A program made the position numbers and the translations under genes. Below, piece by piece: positions 36,636 through 46,001 of a stretch of 64,000 nt of DNA; the stretch's first letter is position 1; every line of letters starts with the position of its first letter. The DNA is from Domibacillus sp. DTU_2020_1001157_1_SI_ALB_TIR_016 (GTDB lineage: Bacteria > Bacillota > Bacilli > Bacillales > Domibacillaceae): positions 558,001 to 622,000 of the forward strand of contig NZ_CP135438.1 in the NCBI RefSeq assembly GCF_032341995.1. Reading direction: 5' to 3'. The notes under the pieces are model-generated. The model was not told where the DNA came from, made no database searches, and saw only the letters and a program-made list of their open reading frames with translations.

Positions 36636-37526
36636 CTATTTAAAAGCTGCTTCCTTTAAAATGGTTTGGAGAATTTCATTCCATATCTGTTCTTCTTCTG
36701 TAAGAAAATGACCTCCACCCTTTATATAATGGGATGTAACAGCTGAAAATCGGCCAGCCATCTTTTTCACTTCACTGACAGGTGACAATGTATCCTCTTC
36801 ACCATGCCAAATATGAACCGGAACCTGAATATTGCTAAGGTTGAATCCCCAGTTTTCCGTCAGCAGCCTTGTTTCGTATAAAGCACCTTCAACTCCCTGA
36901 CGGTAGGCTTCTTTTAAATGAAGAATCGTACTGTCGAGTACCTCCTCTTGCGTTAGCTGGCGGTTGTCCCATTCCGGTAAATGCCGTCCTCCTTTTTGGA
37001 GGGCTGCTTTATACTTGTCAGGATCACGATCTATCATTTTTTTCTGGGAACTATTGATCTTTTTTAATATCCATGGAGCATGCTTAGACAGAAAAAAAGC
37101 AATTCGGTTTTCTTTTGACATATTTTTAGGGGGTTTACCCGCATGAAAAGGGGTCGCTGATGAAACAAGTACACACAATCGAGTTCGTTCAGGAAAGCGA
37201 TAAGAAACAGCTGCTGCATAAGCACCTCCTCCAGACACCCCTAAAACAGAAAACGACTCTGTCTTTAAAAAATCAGCCAGTTCGGCTATATCGTCTGCCC
37301 AGTCGAGAACACTGCGATGCTTTTTTTGATCGGATAACCCGTATCCTGGCCTATCGGTCGCTATAAAACGGATACCAAACGTATTCGCTATGTCATCATC
37401 TTTTAAAAACCAAGTTCTTGAACCCGGTGTGCCATGAAACAAAAAAACCGGAATCCCCTGTTTGTCCCCATACTCCCAAAAGCCAAGCTTTCTTCCATCC
37501 GACAGAGTCATCATGTTCTCTTGCAT
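36636..37526 (-). CDS. Alpha/beta hydrolase
   Basis: A 296-residue cytoplasmic alpha/beta hydrolase. The oxyanion motif HGTPGSR lies near residue 30, the nucleophile elbow GVSGGG near residue 96, the acid in HGEEDTLSP near residue 246, and the catalytic His in GGGHFL near residue 275. The start follows AAAGGAG. It appears monocistronic. Substrate is unknown; the family includes esterases, haloperoxidase-like and peptidase-like enzymes. Confidence 0.88.
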   Translation of the reverse strand: MQENMMTLSDGRKLGFWEYGDKQGIPVFLFHGTPGSRTWFLKDDDIANTFGIRFIATDRPGYGLSDQKKHRSVLDWADDIAELADFLKTESFSVLGVSGGGAYAAAVSYRFPERTRLCVLVSSATPFHAGKPPKNMSKENRIAFFLSKHAPWILKKINSSQKKMIDRDPDKYKAALQKGGRHLPEWDNRQLTQEEVLDSTILHLKEAYRQGVEGALYETRLLTENWGFNLSNIQVPVHIWHGEEDTLSPVSEVKKMAGRFSAVTSHYIKGGGHFLTEEEQIWNEILQTILKEAAFK

Positions 37527-37720
37527 TCCCTTTCTCCTTTCGCCTTCTTTCTCTGCTCATTTTATTCTTTTTTCTGGTACATATCTGTTAAAAAGGTGAA
37601 TCATTTACTTTTTTGTGAATTTTCATTTTAAAAAATGACATTTTGGAGCTGTTTTTGTAAAATGATAAATAGACTTTTGTTGATTTATTTTTGTTTACCT
37701 TTTTATTAAGAAAAGCAGAA

Positions 37721-37800
37721 AAAGGCAAACCAGTCGAAAGGTTGGGACGCAAAGTTTCAGATCTACGGTCGAAAGACTAAGATGGCTGAACTGCCTCGTA
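37721..37800 (+). ncRNA. Cyclic di-GMP-I (GEMM) riboswitch
   Basis: All consensus blocks of the class I c-di-GMP aptamer are present in order: GGCAAACC (37724-37731), a GAAA-capped P2 hairpin, GGGACGCAAAG (37744-37754), a second hairpin with GAAA loop (about 37766-37778), AAGATGGCTGAA, and the closing CTGCC (37791-37795) that pairs with GGC at the 5' side. No intrinsic terminator follows. The P1 3' strand TGCCTC (37792-37797) could instead pair with the GAGG of the sda ribosome site or with AGGCA at 37816-37820, so control of translation is likely. Confidence 0.9.
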
Positions 37801-37823
37801 ATCATAGAGGAGGAGCAGGCAAG

Positions 37824-37997
37824 TTGCGTAAAATAGACATTGCGGATGAGTATTTAATAGAAGCTTACATGGATGCATTACGTTTAAAATTAACGCCTGA
37901 TTTTATTTATCTGCTTGAAACAGAAATGGCGGCAAGAGGACTTATTTTTGTAGGCCCGCCCTCTTTAGAAGCTTATGTAGCTGTAACTAGCAGGTAG
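37824..37997 (+). CDS. sda: Sporulation histidine kinase inhibitor Sda
   Basis: A 57-residue Sda homologue. In B. subtilis Sda blocks KinA autophosphorylation and so stops the Spo0A phosphorelay when DNA replication is disturbed. The helical hairpin motif YLIEAYMDALRLKLTPDFI followed by LLETEMAARGL matches Sda (family pattern LIESYxKA..L..DFIxLIExEI). The start is TTG at 37824, preceded by GAGGAGGAG; an in-frame ATG at 37782 lies inside the riboswitch and lacks a ribosome site. The c-di-GMP riboswitch directly upstream makes this a rare direct link of second messenger and sporulation checkpoint. Confidence 0.87.
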   Translation: MRKIDIADEYLIEAYMDALRLKLTPDFIYLLETEMAARGLIFVGPPSLEAYVAVTSR

Positions 37998-38096
37998 TTT
38001 GCTTTTTTCTCTCGTAAGCCGCCTCACCTTTTCAGACAACTAAGAAACCTGGTTTGTTGTACTGTAAAGGTTTCAAATCTATAAATCTATCAAAAT

Positions 38097-38112
38097 TGTT
38101 TCACGTGAAACA
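38097..38112. other. Perfect Spo0J/ParB-type parS site
   Basis: TGTTTCACGTGAAACA matches the B. subtilis chromosomal parS consensus TGTTNCACGTGAAACA at every position. Host ParB (Spo0J) should bind and spread here. No chromosomal-type ParB gene is in the window. Confidence 0.88.
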
Positions 38113-38711
38113 TATTTTAAGAGATTTATTATTTAATAGAGGGAAATCATTATTGGAGAATGGCTTTGCAATGGATTAAATGTTCATTCTTTAAAGATGA
38201 GACACGTTTTTTGATAGGGATTCATAGATTTATACATCATCTCGTCAGATATCGACGGAAAGTGCGGATCTTCCAGCTCCTAAATCTAGTATATTACATT
38301 TTAAATTATGACTGTTCTTAATAGCCGGTAACACCGCGAATAGATGGTGCCTTTATGAAAGGGAAGGGCTGATCAAAACTTGATTCAAGTATATATGCTG
38401 CATGCGATATGCCGACATGTTAACAACTAATCAAAATTTCTTTTAAGCGATCGTGGTGTCATCATCCAATAAACATAAAGAAAATTAAGCGCTCCATACA
38501 TATATACTCCTTACATAGAAGGAAACCAGCTATATCCTTTTTATTTATCCCGTAAATCGACACCTTAGAAGAGGTCTGCCCCCTGGTCGCAGAAACAGGT
38601 GCTTGTATATAAACCAAGCCCTGTTTCTCTTTCCCATTTTGTCACTTTCGCAGCAGCTTTAAGAAACAGCTGTCCTATAATGTCTTGTTATTGAGGAATA
38701 AGGATAACCTA

Positions 38712-38804
38712 ATGTTGTTTTCACTGAAAGAGCTTTTCGTGCATGATTTACTGGATATTGAAGACAAACGACAGGCTCAGCAGAAAAAAGATCTGCTTAA
38801 ATGA
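38712..38804 (+). CDS. Possible 30-residue small protein
   Basis: A short frame starting at ATG after AAGGATAACCTA, encoding a charged helical peptide (LKELFVHDLLDIEDKRQAQQ). Ribosome spacing is acceptable and composition is protein-like, but length is too short for certainty. Confidence 0.3.
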   Translation: MLFSLKELFVHDLLDIEDKRQAQQKKDLLK

Positions 38805-38947
38805 AAATTTTTTTACTTTTGTTAATGAGAGTCTCACGATGGGTCTTCTAGTAAATCAATGTTCTGACATTCCATTAAGCAACAGAAGATCCCACTGGTT
38901 TACTAGCTGATCAAACGGGGCCCTTATGAAGGCAGGAGTAGTATTTT

Positions 38948-40416
38948 TTGAACTACCGCCCACTTACCTGACGGTTGAAGTGGGGATTCCTAGGCAAGAG
39001 GATCTTCGACCCCCAGTAATCAGGCTAACCCCGTATTCCAACGGTTTTATGACCAAGCTTAAATAGACTGAAGTGAAAGAAGCCGAAAGGCTTCTTTTTT
39101 AATATTCAGGCTCGCATTCAGGTCTCGGTCGTGACGCACACCGCAGGCCGGACACTCCCACACCCGGACAGCGAGATTTTTCACCTCCTTATGCTGGTAG
39201 CCACACCCGGAACAGAGCTGGCTTGATGGGAAGAAAGGATCGACTTTTATAATCGTCCGTCCATACCACTTCGCTTTGTAGGCGAGCATTTCGTTGAACC
39301 TTGACCATCACGCATCGTGAATCCCCTTGCTTAGTTTTTTGTTTTGGATGAGCTTCTTTACTGACAAATTCTCCACTGCGATCACTTGGTTTTCATGAAC
39401 GAGCCTGGTCGTCAGCTTGTGAAGAAAATCTTCTCTTGTGTGTTTGATTTTTTCGTGCAGTTTAGCAATCTGGGCTTTATTTTTTTCCCACGATTTCGAA
39501 CCTTCTTTTTTACGTGCAAACGCACGCTGAAGAAAGGCTAACCGCTTTTCGTATTTTTGATAGTGTTTCGGGTTGGCAATGAATTCACCGTTGGAGAGCA
39601 CGGCAAACTCTTTTAATCCCAGATCAATCCCAATGGCATCAGCTGTGCTTGCTTTGTAAGGCGAATATGGCATCTCGCAGATAACTGCAATCGAATACCG
39701 GCCGGTGCTGCTTCGGCGCACGGTGACACGCTTAATGTTTCCTTCGATATCACAAGACTTTGAAAAACGAATCCAGCCGAGTTTCGGCAGCTGAATGCGA
39801 TTGTCCACGATTTAAATATTGTGATTTGTCATTTTGGTTGTGTAGCTTTGGACCGGGTTTTTCTTGCTTTTGAATGTCGGATGGCCCTTAAAGTCATACG
39901 CCGTTGGCGTATAGCCTTCTGCACATTTTTTAGCGGCTCGTTTTTTTAATTCTTTTTTCGGCTGTTCCTTATATTTTTTGAATCCTTCGTACTGATATTC
40001 GATGCTTGCCTGAAGAGCGATACTGTCAGAACCAGACAACCATTTGAACGTTTCTTTTAGCCCAGGGAGGAGCTTTTTAGCAGCTGTTTCCATATACCGT
40101 TTTTTTGTTTTTTCGAAACTCTTGATGTTTTCATTTAATATATAATTGTAGACAAACCGGCAGCAGCCGATCGTTTGGTTAATCAGTTGTTTTTGCTCGT
40201 CACTTGGATGGATTTTAAACCGAAAGACTTTAAAATGAAGGTTCTGTTTTTCATCTTTTTTAGTTTTTATTATTTTCCTCACCCCCGCGAACGTTTGTTC
40301 TTAATTTAATTATACTATTTTAGCAATACAGCGTTCAAGGAAAAAGAATGACTGAAAGAGCAGCGATTCATCCCCCACTTAGCAAGCTTGAAGTGGGGGT
40401 GTTCTCGCCGAAGATG
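38948..40416 (-). mobile_element. IS1341-type tnpB element with a decayed gene
   Basis: Lies on the minus strand. The left end (high coordinates) begins after TTTAT (minus strand, 40421-40417) and has a CCCCCACTT/AAGTGGGGG hairpin. The right end carries CCCCACTT/AAGTGGG and ends with TTCAA at about 38948. No tnpA is present. It belongs to a different subgroup from the 3.2- and 13.8-kb elements. Confidence 0.75.
39059..40282 (-). pseudogene. tnpB: tnpB with two in-frame nonsense codons
   Basis: The three open segments lie in one reading frame and together make a full about 407-residue TnpB. A TAA after TNHNI (39814-39812) and a TGA after KGIHDA (39310-39308) interrupt it; the second replaces a Ser codon by a single change (TCA to TGA). 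The RuvC Asp (GIDLGLKEF), Glu (AVENLSV) and Asp ([10 protein letters not shown]) and four zinc Cys are all still encoded, so inactivation looks recent. Confidence 0.9.
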
Positions 40417-40460
40417 ATAAAAAGTCTACGCAGTTTGTAGAAATGTCAAACCATGTAGCA

Positions 40461-40505
40461 GAAATGAAAAAAAGCTGCAGTGGCTGCTACAGCTTTTTTC
40501 ATTTC
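40461..40505. terminator. Terminator downstream of a small gene
   Basis: Long palindrome GAAATGAAAAAA..GCTG / CAGC..TTTTTTCATTTC, about 40 bp past the stop of the 66-residue gene on the minus strand. Confidence 0.8.
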
Positions 40506-40544
40506 TTTTAAATAAGAATGGTTTTGGATCGCCCCTGTTTATTT

Positions 40545-40745
40545 TCAAGAAATCGTATATGGGGATTCTTTATCAAACATTAACTTCTTCATATAAGGGA
40601 AATAGGGAAAAGAAGAGAAGCTTCCTTCGTCTCGTATATGGTTAGGTTTAACTATAAACTCTTGGTAGGCTTTTTTATTTATTGGTGCTAATTTGTCTAA
40701 GCCGTAACCGTTATAGTATACAGGCTTTTCACCCTGAACATTCAT
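40545..40745 (-). CDS. Small hypothetical protein (66 residues)
   Basis: The start ATG follows GGGGG with good spacing and the gene is followed by a terminator, so it is probably real. The product is aromatic-rich (several Tyr, Phe and Pro) with no membrane segment or known motif. It is not recognised. It lies between a decayed TnpB element and an octamer-repeat array. Confidence 0.55.
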   Translation of the reverse strand: MNVQGEKPVYYNGYGLDKLAPINKKAYQEFIVKPNHIRDEGSFSSFPYFPYMKKLMFDKESPYTIS

Positions 40746-40912
40746 TGCACATCCCCCTATTGTTTTCAGCTTATTTCATTTATATGCTAGACTTTTATTT
40801 ACTATTCATTTTCATTGCAGTAAATCCTCTTCTTATGCCCAATGATAAATGTTCACACAAAAAAGCCCCTGGCTAAATAGGAGCTTCTTTTCATATCTTT
40901 ATATCGCCTTCA

Positions 40913-40968
40913 AAATATACATGTATACAAATATACATGTATACAAATATACGAATATACATGTATAC
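40913..40968. repeat. Octamer array 1 (7 units)
   Basis: Seven contiguous 8-bp units, alternating AAATATAC and ATGTATAC with one GAATATAC, with core RTATAC at the same phase in each. It lies just downstream of a GntR gene and is the leftmost member of the arrays around the plasmid core. Confidence 0.92.
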
Positions 40969-41013
40969 AAAAGATTAAAATAGCTATTCTTTCTTGTCCG
41001 CCCTGCAGGCAGT

Positions 41014-41748
41014 TTAAGAAGGATTGGTCGGCTCTGAGTAAAATTCAACCAGATCTCCTCTTGCTAATCCATTTGTGTATTCGATAATACGGCCTGACAT
41101 ATCGTGGGTTGTGCCTTGAATCCATAAACATGGGCTTTCCGGTTTAAGCTGCAGCAGTTTGCTTTCAGATGAGTTAGAGTAGGAAATTTTCATGCGTTGT
41201 TTTTGTTTTTTCAATTGGATTCCATATTTCTGGGCTAATACCTCGTACAAAGAAGCATTATCCTCCATGTATTTTTCAATTCCTTCGCAATATTTATAAG
41301 GAATCTGGCTCAATTCAATCGCAATGGGAATTTCATCTACAATTCTCAGCCGTTTCAAAGAAAAAACTTCTTCTCCTACATCAACATCAAGAACTTTTGC
41401 TAGATGTTCATCTGCTTTTTCGAAAAGCATATGTATTTTTTTTGTAGAAGGCTTAAACCCTTTATCAATCATTCCTTTTGTAAAGCTGTTGACGGTGATA
41501 AAGTTCCATCTGATCCGGCGGTTTGCCACAAACGTGCCGACCCGCGGACGCCGCTCGACAACCCCTTCTCTTTCTAAAAGGTCAATGGCATGGCGGATGG
41601 TCATTCTGCTGATTTTTAATGTTTCGGACAGCTCTCTTTCAGAAGGGATTTTATCACCGTGTTTTAACTTTCCGCTTTTGATTTCCTCGAGCAGCATTTC
41701 CCTTATTTGCTGATAATAAGGCGTATTCTCTTCTGATTTATTCAACAT
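41014..41748 (-). CDS. GntR/HutC-family regulator with UTRA domain (FrlR-like paralogue 1)
   Basis: A 244-residue regulator with a winged helix (SERELSETLKISRMTIRHAI) and a UTRA ligand domain ending TNGLARGDLVEFYSEP. It is closely similar along its length to the regulator at 42825-43553. HutC-type regulators bind TGGTATATACCA-like operators, two of which stand before frlB. The start at 41748 follows GGTGG. One of the two paralogues probably controls the frl operon; the second may bind a related ligand. Confidence 0.9.
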   Translation of the reverse strand: MLNKSEENTPYYQQIREMLLEEIKSGKLKHGDKIPSERELSETLKISRMTIRHAIDLLEREGVVERRPRVGTFVANRRIRWNFITVNSFTKGMIDKGFKPSTKKIHMLFEKADEHLAKVLDVDVGEEVFSLKRLRIVDEIPIAIELSQIPYKYCEGIEKYMEDNASLYEVLAQKYGIQLKKQKQRMKISYSNSSESKLLQLKPESPCLWIQGTTHDMSGRIIEYTNGLARGDLVEFYSEPTNPS

Positions 41749-41867
41749 CTTTACCACCAACTTCGTCCATTATATAAAAATGACTTTCTTGTTATATCAG
41801 TATATATTAGATAGAACATATTGAGAAAGAAAACGGTTTATTGGAAAAAGGATAAGTGTTAGAAAAA

Positions 41868-41895
41868 AGCGGTTCCTTTGGAATAAGGAGCCGCT
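41868..41895 (-). terminator. Terminator after the YitT pseudogene
   Basis: Stem AGCGGNTCCTT/AAGGANCCGCT with T-run on the minus strand, 34 bp past the stop. Confidence 0.85.
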
Positions 41896-41928
41896 CTGCT
41901 TTTTCTTATGCTGGTTTATTCTTTCTCC

Positions 41929-42787
41929 TTACCAATCCACATGAAAACGGCCGAATGTTTTTCGGGTAGGAACAGACGTTACAAATGAATCTCCATCTAC
42001 TTCTTTTACGACACGAATTAATTCCGACCATTCAATATTAATAATCACACACAGCAGCACCGTTCTTTCCGCATCACTATATGCCTTCCAGGAAGTGATG
42101 CCCCGGTTAAAAAGACGGTTTAATGTAGAAGAAATTTCATCTCCCTGGTCCGTCACAATCAACACCGTGCTTTTTTCAGCAATACTCAAAATCGCATCAT
42201 ATGTTTTCGTGCCGACAAAAAAAGAAATAATGGTATACATAGCAGACTGGGCATCGAATAGGAGCGCTGAAATTAGGACGATGCACGCACTGAAAATCAG
42301 CCCGAACTTTCCTATCGTTATATTAAAGTACTTGGCCATCACCCGGGATAAAATGTCCAAACCGCCAACAGATCCACCCAGCCTCAAAATAACGGCAGCG
42401 CCGATTCCTGAAATAATAGCACCGAAAACCGCATTCAGCATCACATCTTCTGTCCATATCGGCTCAACCGGTATCCAATCAAAGAAAATGGAAGAAACGA
42501 TCACCGAATAAATAGTATACACAATAAACTTTTTGCCAATATGAAGATACCCAAGTACAAGCAGCGGCACGTTGAATAAAAAATACTGAGTACCGATTGG
42601 CCACCCAAATAAATGATAAAAAATCACACAAATACCACCCAGTCCGCCAGCCAGAAGTTCAGCTGGCGTCAGCAGCTGATTGGTGCCGAATGCAAATAAG
42701 AAGCAGGCAATTGTCAGGCCTGTCAGTTCCCCTGCTGTTTTAAAGTGTTGGATCGGTTTACTGAAAAAATAAAGATTTCATCATCAT
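41929..42787 (-). pseudogene. YitT-family membrane protein, 1-nt frameshift near the start
   Basis: The open part (41929-42627) encodes most of a YitT protein: several membrane segments (GGLGGICV, FGAIISGIGAAVILRLGGSVGGLDIL) and a C-terminal DUF2179 domain (STVLIVTDQGDEISSTLNRL). A good start at 42787 follows AAGGAGG, but the frame from it fails after seven codons. Removing one base in the A6 run (42764-42769) restores a continuous protein of about 286 residues, the usual family length. It is a frameshift mutation or an assembly error. Confidence 0.8.
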
Positions 42788-42824
42788 GCCCGCCTCCTTT
42801 TTACCAAAACGGATCTACACTTCC

Positions 42825-43553
42825 TTATGGGTTTGAAGGTTCCGAGTAAAATTCCACTAAGTCTCCTCTTGCAAGCGTTTGTGAAACTTCAATCGGTTGA
42901 CCTGATTCTGCAAATGCCTGCCCTTCTATGGATATACAAGGACTTAAATCAGGAACTCCCAACAATGTACTTTCGGACTGGGAAGCCAGAGATATTTTCA
43001 TATATTGTTTTTGGCGGATAAGCTGGATATCAAAATATTGATGGAGTACATGATAGAGAGAAACATTATCTTCCATATAATGTTCAATTTGAGGGCAGTA
43101 TCGATAAGGGATTTGGCTGACTTCAATGGCTAATGGAATATTGTCCACTTTGCGAAGCCGTTTCAAGTAAAAAAGCCGCTCACCTTCTGACACTTTTAAT
43201 TGCTTTGCCGTCTGTGCGTCTGCTTCTCTTTCCTCCATAATTAATGTTTTGGTGGAGGGAGCCCGTCCTTTATCCTGCATGCCTTTTGTAAAACTGTTAA
43301 CGGTAACAGTGTTCCACCGGATTCGTTCATTTGTAATAAAAGTTCCAGCCCCCACCCTCCTTTCTACAAAGCCTTCTCTTTCAAGCATCATAACCGCATG
43401 CCGGGCTGTCATCCGGCTTACTTGATAGATATCTGCAAGCTCTCTTTCAGAAGGGATTTTATCTCCGTAGCTCAATTTCCCGTTTTTTATATGGTTAATA
43501 AAGACTTTTTTTAACTGCTGGTAATAAGGAATGTCTGCTTCCTCGCTTTTCAT
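42825..43553 (-). CDS. frlR: GntR/HutC-family regulator with UTRA domain (FrlR-like paralogue 2)
   Basis: A 242-residue regulator with winged helix (SERELADIYQVSRMTARHAV) and UTRA domain. The start follows AAGGAGG. It lies 56 bp downstream of frlD on the same strand, the position of FrlR in B. subtilis-type operons, so it is the better candidate for repressing the Amadori-product operon, with release on binding a phosphorylated intermediate. Confidence 0.88.
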   Translation of the reverse strand: MKSEEADIPYYQQLKKVFINHIKNGKLSYGDKIPSERELADIYQVSRMTARHAVMMLEREGFVERRVGAGTFITNERIRWNTVTVNSFTKGMQDKGRAPSTKTLIMEEREADAQTAKQLKVSEGERLFYLKRLRKVDNIPLAIEVSQIPYRYCPQIEHYMEDNVSLYHVLHQYFDIQLIRQKQYMKISLASQSESTLLGVPDLSPCISIEGQAFAESGQPIEVSQTLARGDLVEFYSEPSNP

Positions 43554-43609
43554 GATGTCCTCCTTCCACGAAAGCACGGCTTTGCATTCTACTCACAGCA
43601 TGTGTACTT

Positions 43610-44446
43610 TTATAAAATGTTTTCTGCTTCTTTTTTAGGAACGCCATATCCGAAAGCGCCATAGAATTCACAAGTGGCGGCTGCAGCTTGTGCGGCTTTT
43701 TGTAAAGCGGAGGCCATATCCCGATTCTCGTAATAGTCAACCAATGTCATGGCAATAAAAGAATCGCCTGCTCCGAGTGTATCGACAACAGCTGCTGGAA
43801 CGATTCCCTGCTTGTACAGCTTTCCATCTGCCAAAGCGATCGCTCCTTTTTCTCCTCTTGTCATAACACAAACAGCTGCGCCTAACTCGTTTGCCCGGTG
43901 AAGCAGACGAATGCCTTCTTCTTCTGTCAGCTCACTCCCCGAAAAAAACGCGTAGGTTACATGCGGGCAGAGAAGCTGCAGGTAGTCTTCTTCATATTTA
44001 AATGAAAAATCAAACGAAACCGGAATGTGCTGGGATAGTAAAGCAATATCGGTTTCTGTATGACTATACATACTGCTATGCAGAATATCATGCTGCGCAA
44101 TGTAGGCAAGATCCTGTTCATTAAAATTCAGTCTGACCGATGACTGAACGCCTCCCTTATTCGATCCGACAAATACACGGTCTAGCTCTTCTGTTAACGC
44201 AATAACGGATTCGCCATTTGGTCCACATACCTGCCGGACGGTCGAGATATCAATGTTTTCTTCTGTTAAGCTCTCCAGTAAATGTGCCGCGGAGCGGTCA
44301 TTTCCGACAATCCCCATATAGGAAGCAGCGCTGGCTCCGTATCTCTTGGCCAGCACAGCTACATTCACTGCATTGCCTCCAGGGAAAATTTCCTCGCGGT
44401 CTTTGTAATAATCGACAACGTTATCGCCCACTCCAATGATTTTCAT
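43610..44446 (-). CDS. frlD: Fructosamine kinase FrlD (PfkB family)
   Basis: A 278-residue PfkB-type kinase phosphorylating fructosamines (Amadori products) at the 6-hydroxyl. It begins MKIIGVGDNVVDYY, has the sugar-binding FPGGNAVNVAVLAKRYG and the C-terminal DTLGAGDSFIAM anion hole with catalytic Asp. The start at 44446 follows GAGGTG. Neighbouring frlB and an amino-acid-type importer fix the pathway: uptake of fructosyl-amino acids, phosphorylation, then deglycation. Confidence 0.9.
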   Translation of the reverse strand: MKIIGVGDNVVDYYKDREEIFPGGNAVNVAVLAKRYGASAASYMGIVGNDRSAAHLLESLTEENIDISTVRQVCGPNGESVIALTEELDRVFVGSNKGGVQSSVRLNFNEQDLAYIAQHDILHSSMYSHTETDIALLSQHIPVSFDFSFKYEEDYLQLLCPHVTYAFFSGSELTEEEGIRLLHRANELGAAVCVMTRGEKGAIALADGKLYKQGIVPAAVVDTLGAGDSFIAMTLVDYYENRDMASALQKAAQAAAATCEFYGAFGYGVPKKEAENIL

Positions 44447-44492
44447 GTTCAGCACCTCTTTTTTAATGATTCATTTAAACAGCTATAAAATG

Positions 44493-45260
44493 TTACACAA
44501 CATTTCTGGAAATGGTATTTAAAAATCGCTTAATCCGGTCATTGTTGTTATTGATATGGAAGAAATGATGGGCCGGTTCATCCTGTACGATGACGCCCTG
44601 GTCAATAAAAATAATCCGGTCGCCTACTTCCCGCGCAAAGCCCATTTCATGTGTCACAACGGCCATGGTCATTCCTTCATTCGCCAGTTCTTTCATTACC
44701 AGCAGCACTTCGCCGACCAATTCAGGGTCCAAAGCGGAAGTTGGCTCATCAAAAAGAAGGATTTTCGGTTTCATGGCAAGGGCCCTCGCGATCGCAATAC
44801 GCTGCTGCTGGCCGCCCGAAAGAGCATGGGGGTATTGATCACGTTTATCCGCAAGCCCTACTTTTTGTAAAAGACGCTCCGCTTCTAAAATAGCCGTTTC
44901 TTTCTGGACTTTGCGTACGCGCATAGGCCCTTCAATGATATTTTCTAATACCGTTTTATGAGCAAACAAATGAAATCCTTGAAATACCATACCTACTTCT
45001 GCCCGAAATTTGCTCAGCTCTTTTTCTTTTCTTGGTACTTTTTTGTTTCCAACGGTTCGATACAGAATCGATTCCCCTTCAAGCAATACGTCTCCTTCTG
45101 TCGGAAATTCCAGCGCATTCATCATACGCAAAAATGTACTTTTTCCGCTTCCGCTCGGCCCAATAATCACGACGACCTCTCCTTTTTGAATAGAGAGATC
45201 AATGCCTTTAATCACTTCTTTGCCATGAAAAGATTTATTAATGTTGGTTACTTGTAACAT
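44493..45260 (-). CDS. Polar amino-acid-type ABC transporter ATPase
   Basis: A 255-residue ATPase with Walker A GPSGSGKST (34-42), signature LSGGQQQR and Walker B ILLFDEPTSALD, of the GlnQ/HisP class. It overlaps the permease gene by 23 bp. In this operon the substrate is probably fructosyl-amino acid rather than a free amino acid. Confidence 0.93.
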   Translation of the reverse strand: MLQVTNINKSFHGKEVIKGIDLSIQKGEVVVIIGPSGSGKSTFLRMMNALEFPTEGDVLLEGESILYRTVGNKKVPRKEKELSKFRAEVGMVFQGFHLFAHKTVLENIIEGPMRVRKVQKETAILEAERLLQKVGLADKRDQYPHALSGGQQQRIAIARALAMKPKILLFDEPTSALDPELVGEVLLVMKELANEGMTMAVVTHEMGFAREVGDRIIFIDQGVIVQDEPAHHFFHINNNNDRIKRFLNTISRNVV

Positions 45261-45912
45261 GGTGAGCCGCTCCTCTCTTTTCTAAATAATCCACAAACAA
45301 AGACAATGGATAGTGAAGAACCCAGTATACAATAGCGACCATCGTAAAGATTTGAATGTTTTGATACGTAGAAGCAGCCAGCAGATTTCCATTATGCATC
45401 AGTTCCGTCACTGTGATAACCGCAGCAAGAGAAGAGTTTTTAATTAACACAATGGCCGAATTTCCAATCGCCGGAATCACATTTCGAATGGCCTGTGGCA
45501 GAATGATCCGCCGCATAGCCAGGGAGTAGTCCATCCCAATTGCCTGGGCAGCTTCCATCTGTCCTTTTGGAATTGATTTGATGCCAGCCCGAAATGTTTC
45601 AGCTAAATACGCACTTTCATTAATAGAAAGAGCGACAATCGCCGCTTGAAAAGCAGTTAGGGATATGCCGATATCCGGAAAAACAAAGTACACATAAAGC
45701 AGTTGGACAAGAAGAGGTGTGCCGCGGACAATACTAATATAGAAATTGCAAATTCGGTTGATGGTTTTGTTATGTGTGATTTTACCTAATGCAACGGCAA
45801 GCCCGATGATCAAGGAAAAAATTAAAGAGATGGCTGTTAACTGAATTGTAATCAGGGTGCCCTCAAGCAGTCTGGGGCTAAAAAGAACAATATTTGACCA
45901 GATTTCCTGCAT
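45238..45912 (-). CDS. Polar amino-acid-type ABC transporter permease
   Basis: A 224-residue HisM/GlnP-class permease with about five membrane segments and the EAA-like loop KGQMEAAQAIGMDYSLAMRR that contacts the ATPase. It is flanked by the ATPase and the binding protein, and presumably acts as a homodimer. Confidence 0.92.
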   Translation of the reverse strand: MQEIWSNIVLFSPRLLEGTLITIQLTAISLIFSLIIGLAVALGKITHNKTINRICNFYISIVRGTPLLVQLLYVYFVFPDIGISLTAFQAAIVALSINESAYLAETFRAGIKSIPKGQMEAAQAIGMDYSLAMRRIILPQAIRNVIPAIGNSAIVLIKNSSLAAVITVTELMHNGNLLAASTYQNIQIFTMVAIVYWVLHYPLSLFVDYLEKRGAAHHVTSNQH

Positions 45913-46001
45913 ATCTATCCGCTCCTTTTATAGATTACAGCAGGCAGAACCCTTCCTGATGACAGAAAGGATTTTCCTGCTCAATACCCGTTTTGCTACA
46001 C

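Larger units (their letters stand above)
37998..38947. other. Gene-poor region with a parS site
   Basis: About 950 bp without a well-supported gene. It contains a perfect Spo0J-type parS at 38097-38112, a possible 30-codon frame at 38712-38804, and a hairpin-rich stretch around 38325-38375 of unknown meaning. Confidence 0.5.

Noticed and set aside
38321..38400. Hairpin-rich sequence that at first resembled a riboswitch or T-box
   Set aside because: No consensus block of any RNA class I know could be matched and no gene follows.
42628..42787. Taking the GTG at 42627 as the real YitT start
   Set aside because: It would remove the first membrane segments, while a strong ribosome site and coding signal exist upstream in another frame.
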